64,000 nucleotides of DNA, taken from positions 584,929-648,928 of the forward strand of contig ML213512.1 of assembly GCA_004369045.1 (NCBI GenBank). Reading direction: 5' to 3'. Under the pieces are notes generated by a model, which was given only the letters and a program-made list of their open reading frames with translations, was not told the DNA's origin and did no database searches. The DNA comes from Heliocybe sulcata (Eukaryota; Basidiomycota; Agaricomycetes; Gloeophyllales; Gloeophyllaceae). Shown one piece after another: positions 58,384-64,000 of the stretch. A program made the translations under genes and the position numbers. Positions within the stretch are counted from its first letter, which is position 1. The number at the start of each line of letters is the position of its first letter.

Positions 58384-59578
58384 ATGAAGCTCCGAGTTCT
58401 CGCGTCTCTGTTCGCTTTATGCGTCGCGTTTGTTGGCGCCACTCCTAACCCTATCTCCGGCAGCGGTAAGCTATCCTTCTTCGCATCGGCTTTCATACTG
58501 TCTAACAATATACTGTGTAGACAATATTTCCGTTCGGGATCCCGCCATCTGGTATAACCCTGACACCAGGAAGTACTATGTTTTCAGTACCGATGATGGT
58601 ATCAAGATATTCACCGCAACAGCTTTGACGGGGTGAGCTCTACATACTAGCATTGTTCACAAGCTAGATCTGAGCCGTACCTCCTAGGCCATGGACCCGT
58701 TCCGGATCTGTCCTGCCCAACGGCTCAAGCATCAACTTGTCGAGCAACCAGGGCCTGTGGGCACCCGATGTCAACTACATCCAGGGTCTCTACACCGTCT
58801 ACTATTCCGTCTCCATCATCGGGAGCCAGAACTCTGCCATCGGTGTCGCAACCAGCCCCTCCATGGAGCCCGGCACATGGACAGATCTCGGCCAGGTAAT
58901 ACGGTCGTCACCAAGCGACGTCTTCAACGCCAGTACGTGTTATTGTCTCCATGGCTCACCGCACGTCTTTGACAAGTCCTGGCAGTCGACCCGAACATCA
59001 TCGACGACAACGGCCTCAAGCTCTCCTTCGGCTCGTACTGGCAGGGCATGTACCAGATCGGCTTGTGGCCCGGCGTGAAAGACCAGGCATCAGTGAGTGC
59101 CCTCCGCCCACACCTCTAACTTGCCTTCCTTACAATCAAGCCACAGGCTCTCCCGGGAACCCACCTTGCTGGTGGCAACGGCCGCGCCGCCGAGGGCGGC
59201 TTCGTCTACAAGCCCGCCAGCTCCCAATACTTCTTCATGTTCTTCTCCGCCGGCATCACGCCCCTCGCGGGCTCCACCTCCCGCCCCGCCGCTGGCCAAG
59301 AGTACAAGGTCCTCGTCGGGCGCGGCGCGAGCGCCATGGGGCCTTTCTACGGCCAGCTGGGCAACCAGCTCACTCAGGACAACACAGGCACCCTCGTCCT
59401 CGGCTCGCATGACAACATCTATGCACCCGGTGGTCAGAGCATATTCCGGGACCCCGTCAGTGGCAGGGATGTCATTGTCTACCACTATGTTCGCAACAGT
59501 GATCCAAATGGCAGTCCCAGCTACCTTGGCATCAACTATCTCGACTTCTCTTCTGGATGGCCCGTTGTTGTTAGCTAG
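58384..59578 (+). CDS. Secreted GH43 endo-1,5-alpha-L-arabinanase
   Basis: Exons 58384-58465, 58521-58632, 58688-58932, 58986-59092 and 59147-59578 give 325 aa, the usual length. The signal peptide is [19 protein letters not shown]. The five-bladed propeller is indicated by [10 protein letters not shown] with the catalytic base Asp, [40 protein letters not shown] with the pKa-tuning Asp, and [10 protein letters not shown] with the catalytic acid Glu. [14 protein letters not shown] and SSGWPVV follow. It cleaves alpha-1,5-linked arabinan of pectin side chains outside the cell. A TATA box is present. No carbohydrate-binding module is seen. Confidence 0.93.
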
Positions 59579-60131
59579 ATGGGCGATGTCTGTCGTATGT
59601 CACCGGTGTAGATCAGCAGCATGTACTTCGGCGACAATGTCTTCACTTCTCGGGTTTTAGGATGCTTCATTTCTGTGTTTCTGTAATGAAATCAATCTAC
59701 GTGGATCATGATCGATACTGGCGCTCGCCTACTTACCGGACGCTCCACAACGCCTCTTACCGAACGCTCCACAACGCCTCGTCGAAGATCGACCAATCGG
59801 TGCCCACAGGTATACCACACATTTCTATTATGCACTTGCATTATGAATTCTACTCCTTTCTGGATACATTGCTGCGATGCTGAGAGACAGGACTATAACA
59901 CAATATACAAAGACCAAAACAACTATAAAAGCGTGCTGAGCGGGGAGGCAGAGTGAGTAAATGCGTCGTGAAAAGCAGATCATAACTAAGACAGTACGTG
60001 GTGTATGCGCTAAATACTACTTTTGGACGACTCTAAAATGCAGATGCGACGATACGGGCGGCATTATGGAGGCGAGGAAGGGCGGGTAGGACGTGCAAGG
60101 GGAAAGAGAACAGGAGGGACCAAGTTGGAAC
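59579..60131. other. Convergent intergenic region
   Basis: Between the 3' ends of the arabinanase (+) and mtHsp70 (-). It contains the 24-bp tandem repeat at 59732-59779. Confidence 0.5.
59732..59779. repeat. 24-bp tandem duplication, two units
   Basis: Units 59732-59755 and 59756-59779 share cttaccg-acgctccacaac and differ at one base. Noncoding. Confidence 0.85.
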
Positions 60132-62388
60132 TTAGTCCTTCTTCTCCTCCTTGTTCTCCGAAGATTGTGACGCTGTCTCCTCCTGGTTCCGCTTCTCGTA
60201 CACCTTCTGGAAGAGCCCAAGCGACGCCTGCTGCGTCTCGCCAATCTTCGTCTTCACCTGCTCAGCCGTGACAGAGGCGTCACCAGCCTGGCCCTTGATA
60301 GCGAGCTCACGGAGCTCAGCAATGTGCTTCTCGACCTTCTCCTTCTCCGAGGCATCGAGCTGGTCCTTGAACTCGTTCATGGCTGCAAGCAACATGCATA
60401 AGCATCAACGACGCCTACGGTAGATAACTCGGAAACGTACCCTTCTCAGTGTCGGCGCAGATAGAGTCCGCCTTGTTCGACTCCTCAATCAGGTCCCTGC
60501 GGGCCTTGTCCTGCTCCGCATACTGCTCCGCGTCCGCAACCATCTTCTCGATATCCTTGTCGTTCAAACCGGACGAGCTGGCAATCGTCATCGACTGGTC
60601 CTTGTTTGTCGCCTTGTCCTTCGCCGTGACATGGACGATACCATCAGCATCGATGTCGAACGTGATCTCGATCTGGGGGACACCCTTCGGCGCCGGGGGG
60701 ATGCCAACAAGGTTGAACGAGCCAAGAAGCTTGTTGTCCCGGACAAGCTCACGTTCACCCTGGAACACCTTCACCTCGATTGCGGTCTGCCCGTCCGCAG
60801 CCGTCGAGAACGTCTGCGACTTCTTCGTCGGGATCGTAGTGTTACGCGTGATGAGCTTCGTCATGATACCACCAAGCGTCTCGATACCGAGCGACAGGGG
60901 CGTGACATCGAGCAGGAGAATGTCCGTGACGTTGCCAGCCAAAACCCCACCCTGGATGGAGGCACCGATGGCAACAGCCTCATCGGGGTTGACACCCTTG
61001 TTGGGCTCGCGGCCGAAGACGCTCTTGACAGTATCGACGACGCGCGGCATACGGGTCATACCACCAACCAAAATAACCTCGTTGATCTCGCTCGCCTTCA
61101 CACCGGCGTCTGTCAGTGCCTTCTTGCAAGGGTCGATCGTCCGCTGAACGAGGGGAGCGACCAGGGACTCGAACTGCGACCGCATGAGCTTGTGGTTGAT
61201 GTGCTTCGGTCCAGTAGCATCGGCCGTGATGAACGGCAGGTTGATGTCCGTCTGAGACGTTGACGAGAGCTCGATCTTGGCCTTCTCCGCTGCCTCACGG
61301 ATACGCTGGATAGCCATGCGATCCTGGCTCAGGTCCGTGCCAGTCTCCTTCTTGAACTCCTGAAGGATGTAGTTCACGAGGACAGAGTCGAAATCTTCAC
61401 CACCCAAGTGAGTGTCACCGTTCGTCGACTTGACCTCGAAAACACCCTTCTGCATCTCGAGTATGGAGATATCGAAGGTACCGCCGCCCAGATCGTACAC
61501 AGCAATAACTGAAGAATCTGTCTTTTCCAGACCGTATGCGAGTGCAGCGGCCGTGGGCTCGTTGATCACACGTAGAACATCGAGACCAGCAATAGTACCG
61601 GCGTCCTTCGTCGCTTGCCGCTGAGCGTCGTTGAAGTACGCAGGAACCGTTATGACAGCATGGCTACAGAAAGATGATCAGCATCGAGTTACACAGGTCC
61701 CGTTTGCATTACTCACCTGACTTTCTTGTTGAGATACTGCTCCGCCGTCTCCTTCATCTTGACCAAAACCATCGACGACAGTTGCTCGGGCGACTACAAA
61801 CACGTCAGCACAATCTTCCTCTTTTAAACATTCCAGGACTTACGTATGTCTGCTTCTGCCCGCCATCCTCAACCTCAACAGCAGGCCGCCCATCCGACTT
61901 GGACACGATCTTGAACGGCCAGTGCTCCATATCCGTCTGCACCTCCGGGTCCTTGAACTGACGACCGATCAGCCGCTTAAAGGCGTATACCGTATTGGCA
62001 GAGTTGACGATCGCCTGTCGCTTTGCGGGAAGCCCGACTAAGCGCTCCCCGTGCTTCGTAAATGCGACAACCGACGGCGTCGTCCGTGCACCCTCGGCGT
62101 TCTCAATCACACGCGAACTCTTTCCCTCCATGACGGAGACACACGAGTTCGTCGTACCCAAGTCAATACCAACGACAGGGCCTGGCAGGAGAATAAGTTA
62201 AGAGTGTCTCAATCCAGATTCAGCTTACGCACCTTGAACTTTCGAGTTCATATTCCGCGCAATCATGGACCGCGGAATGCCCTATTACAATTGTCAGAAC
62301 AAAAGAAGAGCGCGTCCACAGCGTTACCCACCGAGTAGTTGCCCGCGCGGGGCACAAAGGCGCGCACAGAACGGAAGGCGGAGAACAT
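60132..62388 (-). CDS. SSC1: Mitochondrial Hsp70 (Ssc1)
   Basis: A multi-exon gene of about 660 aa. The start [19 protein letters not shown] is a basic, Ser-rich presequence. ATPase motifs are [17 protein letters not shown] (phosphate 1), [15 protein letters not shown] (phosphate 2) and [12 protein letters not shown] (adenosine). [20 protein letters not shown] and [19 protein letters not shown] are also typical. The substrate-binding domain follows [17 protein letters not shown], and the lid ends in [19 protein letters not shown]-like sequence. DnaK-type features ([20 protein letters not shown]) mark the mitochondrial branch. It drives the presequence translocase motor and matrix folding. The heat-shock element at 62482 suggests Hsf1 control. 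Confidence 0.96.
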
Positions 62389-63590
62389 GATAGATGAGAG
62401 AGAAGACGAGAGTTGCTCTGAAGACTCGCGCGTCCGAAATTTTGAAGTGTAAGCGTAAGCGTGGGACTTCCTTGTGCCGATTTCCGGAAGCTTCCAGTGC
62501 AGCCGGTCACGGCCGACTCCGGGGGAATTGTTACAGCGATGCACCGCGTAGCTTGCGCTTCGTAGCTGAACAGACTCTGACTACTTGGCACTTATTGCGA
62601 ACACTAGTACTCAGTACTCAGTACTCAACGTTGATGGAGGACCTGTCTCCCATGACCTGGCCCAGTTGAGGTAGAGGGTGTACTATTCTCTTGACTAACT
62701 TAGAGGAAAGCGGAACTGCAGATAACATTCACCCAAGTAAATGTCATCCGATTTCGAGTGGTGCATATATATAAACCCAGTCAGTTCCGTGAACATCCGC
62801 AACGAAACTGTGCCGCCACTGCAGGAGCCAGGAGCCGGCTGCGCGAGGAGCAATAATCGGTGACTCACGCGCACAAGGGAGGCGGGAAGGAGTGATGGCA
62901 TATCAGCGAAAGACTCTGTTTCTCATAAGCTTTGACAGCGCAGAACTGTGAGGTAATATGTGCGTGTATTATGAATGACCACGGCACGCAGAAGGAAAGT
63001 GCAGAAGCAATACGAAGTCGCGTGAGAAACCGTAACAGGAAGGGAAACTCTAAAGCCATATTTATACAAAGCCACGTGTACTTGCCTGTTTTTACCTCCG
63101 CTAACTTTTGCTTGTGCTACGTGAGTCTAGCTCGGTCGTTCAGTGGAAGGACGAAACGGTGGCATGAGCAAAAAGTCATGGTTCACTCTCTTTGACAACA
63201 TTCTGCGGAGTGGATATATAAAGTCGATAACGCAGCTGGCATCAGGGTTCAGACACAAGCTTGCAGTCATCATTCACAGACCGGACACCCCTGCACAATT
63301 GACCCGGAGTACGCTAGACATATCGCCATTGGCCACGGATTTTCAGAAGCCAGCATCGTTGCCCTAAACGTGGCTCTTTACGCGTGACGTCACGCGTACC
63401 ACTACGCGTTATGTTTCGGTGGCTGATGTTCTAATTCCACATGTGCCGAGACGGATTTCTGGAAGATTGTGATCGTTTCTTATAATGATGATTTACGATA
63501 TTATGTTGTACGCATTAAGGCGACTGAGGCCATTAAGAATACGGCTACATCTTCTGGGTGTATGAGAGATAAATACTGAATAAGAATATT
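62389..63590. other. Upstream region of mtHsp70, no gene seen
   Basis: Short frames only. Contains the heat-shock element and several TATA-like stretches (for example near 62766 and 63214) that cannot be tied to a gene. Confidence 0.45.
62482..62494 (-). promoter_or_regulatory. Heat-shock element
   Basis: TTCCGGAAGCTTC is a perfect three-unit TTCnnGAAnnTTC array, about 95 nt upstream of the mtHsp70 start codon. This is the binding pattern of trimeric Hsf1. The reverse strand reads GAAGCTTCCGGAA, equally a perfect element. Confidence 0.8.
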
Positions 63591-63783
63591 GGAGACGAGA
63601 GGAGAGAGGAAGAGAAAGACGGAGAAAGAGAGGAAATATGACTCCGAGATTGAGAGAGATGAGAGAAAAGGAGATGATAGAGATCTAATCCAGTAAGAGA
63701 TGAGAGAGAGAGACTTCAAGAAAATCCGAGTCCATATGAGAGAGATATTAATCCGCAATCGAATAAGAAAAGAGAGAAGAGAT
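63591..63783. repeat. GA-rich low-complexity tract
   Basis: About 190 bp of (GA)n-like purine sequence, with repeated gagagag and gaagagag blocks. A minus frame of 85 codons through it is Ser/Leu-rich by composition and not a gene. Confidence 0.75.
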
Positions 63784-64000
63784 GGGAAGGCATATAAAGG
63801 ATCACATATAAAATTCTCGTCCGCAGGTCACCCCTAAGGCCGCCAATGCTTCGGGAGCTCCTTCAGACGACGCGAGGACACTCGAGGAGCATCGCTGTGG
63901 TGGTTGCTGCGAACACATGCTGCGTCTTCTCCCGTTGGCTGCGATATCGTCGGCGACCGAACACTTCGTGATGCGGCAAAGGCGGCAGTTGGCCTTGTAG
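63784..64000. other. Right edge, possible gene fragment
   Basis: TATAAAG at 63793-63799 (+) is followed by a 43-codon frame from 63847. On the minus strand a frame is open from the edge to a stop near 63811 (NCRLCRITKCSVADDIAANG). Neither can be judged without the neighbouring sequence. Confidence 0.25.

Noticed and set aside
60449-61263. Plus frames of 232 and 210 codons
   Set aside because: Antisense of the mtHsp70 coding exon, a well-known effect of codon bias in Hsp70 genes.
63501-63758. 85-codon minus frame in the right intergenic region
   Set aside because: Ser/Leu/Phe-rich translation of the GA tract; pure low complexity.
1-64000. tRNA, rRNA, CRISPR arrays, LTR elements or DNA transposons
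   Set aside because: Scanned by eye for tRNA B-box-like sequence, long terminal or inverted repeats, and transposase, integrase or polymerase motifs; none was convincing.

Overview
This window looks like nuclear DNA of a filamentous basidiomycete, probably an Agaricomycete. The genes are densely interrupted by short introns of about 50-70 nt with GTRNGT donors and YAG acceptors. The content is typical of such fungi: a Trk potassium transporter, an arrestin-type ubiquitin adaptor, a TOS1-like wall enzyme, a GH43 arabinanase, F-box/LRR proteins and an oxaloacetate-hydrolase-like enzyme. I see no rRNA, tRNA, CRISPR array or convincing transposon. All exon junctions were read by eye from splice signals and reading frame.

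Layout. 1-9 kb: an edge-truncated LRR/F-box-like gene (-), an unrecognised two-exon gene (-), a long gene-poor stretch, and an ICL/PEP-mutase-family enzyme (+). 9-18 kb: cytochrome b2 type L-lactate dehydrogenase (-), a type-B carboxylesterase (-), TIM22 (+) and a secreted TOS1-like glycosidase (+). 19-44 kb: a cluster of eIF4G-derived sequences, with an arrestin gene, a Trk transporter and dynactin p25 between them. 45-64 kb: a 14-TM-type MFS transporter, the PP2A leucine carboxyl methyltransferase, an F-box protein, a small hypothetical gene, HUB1, a SUR7/PalI membrane protein, PTRHD1, an APH-type phosphotransferase, an arabinanase, and mitochondrial Hsp70 with a heat-shock element upstream.

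The main point of interest is the eIF4G cluster. A full-length eIF4G gene (39317-44179, +, about 1532 aa) is accompanied by two intron-containing paralogs on the opposite strand that can be read through as complete spliced genes. Copy B (32800-35747, about 907 aa) keeps the eIF4E-binding motif, MIF4G and MA3 but has lost the long N-terminal region and the charged helix. Copy A (29734-31847, about 632 aa) keeps only MIF4G, behind a new N-terminus and before a new tail. Two broken fragments also remain (19150-20030 + and about 32200-32799 -). Introns sit at the same places in all copies, so they arose by DNA duplication, not retroposition. In an 81-nt stretch of MIF4G all four A-versus-parent differences are synonymous, which suggests copy A has been kept by selection. 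This would give the fungus a parent eIF4G, a short eIFiso4G-like form and a MIF4G-only form in one 15-kb block.
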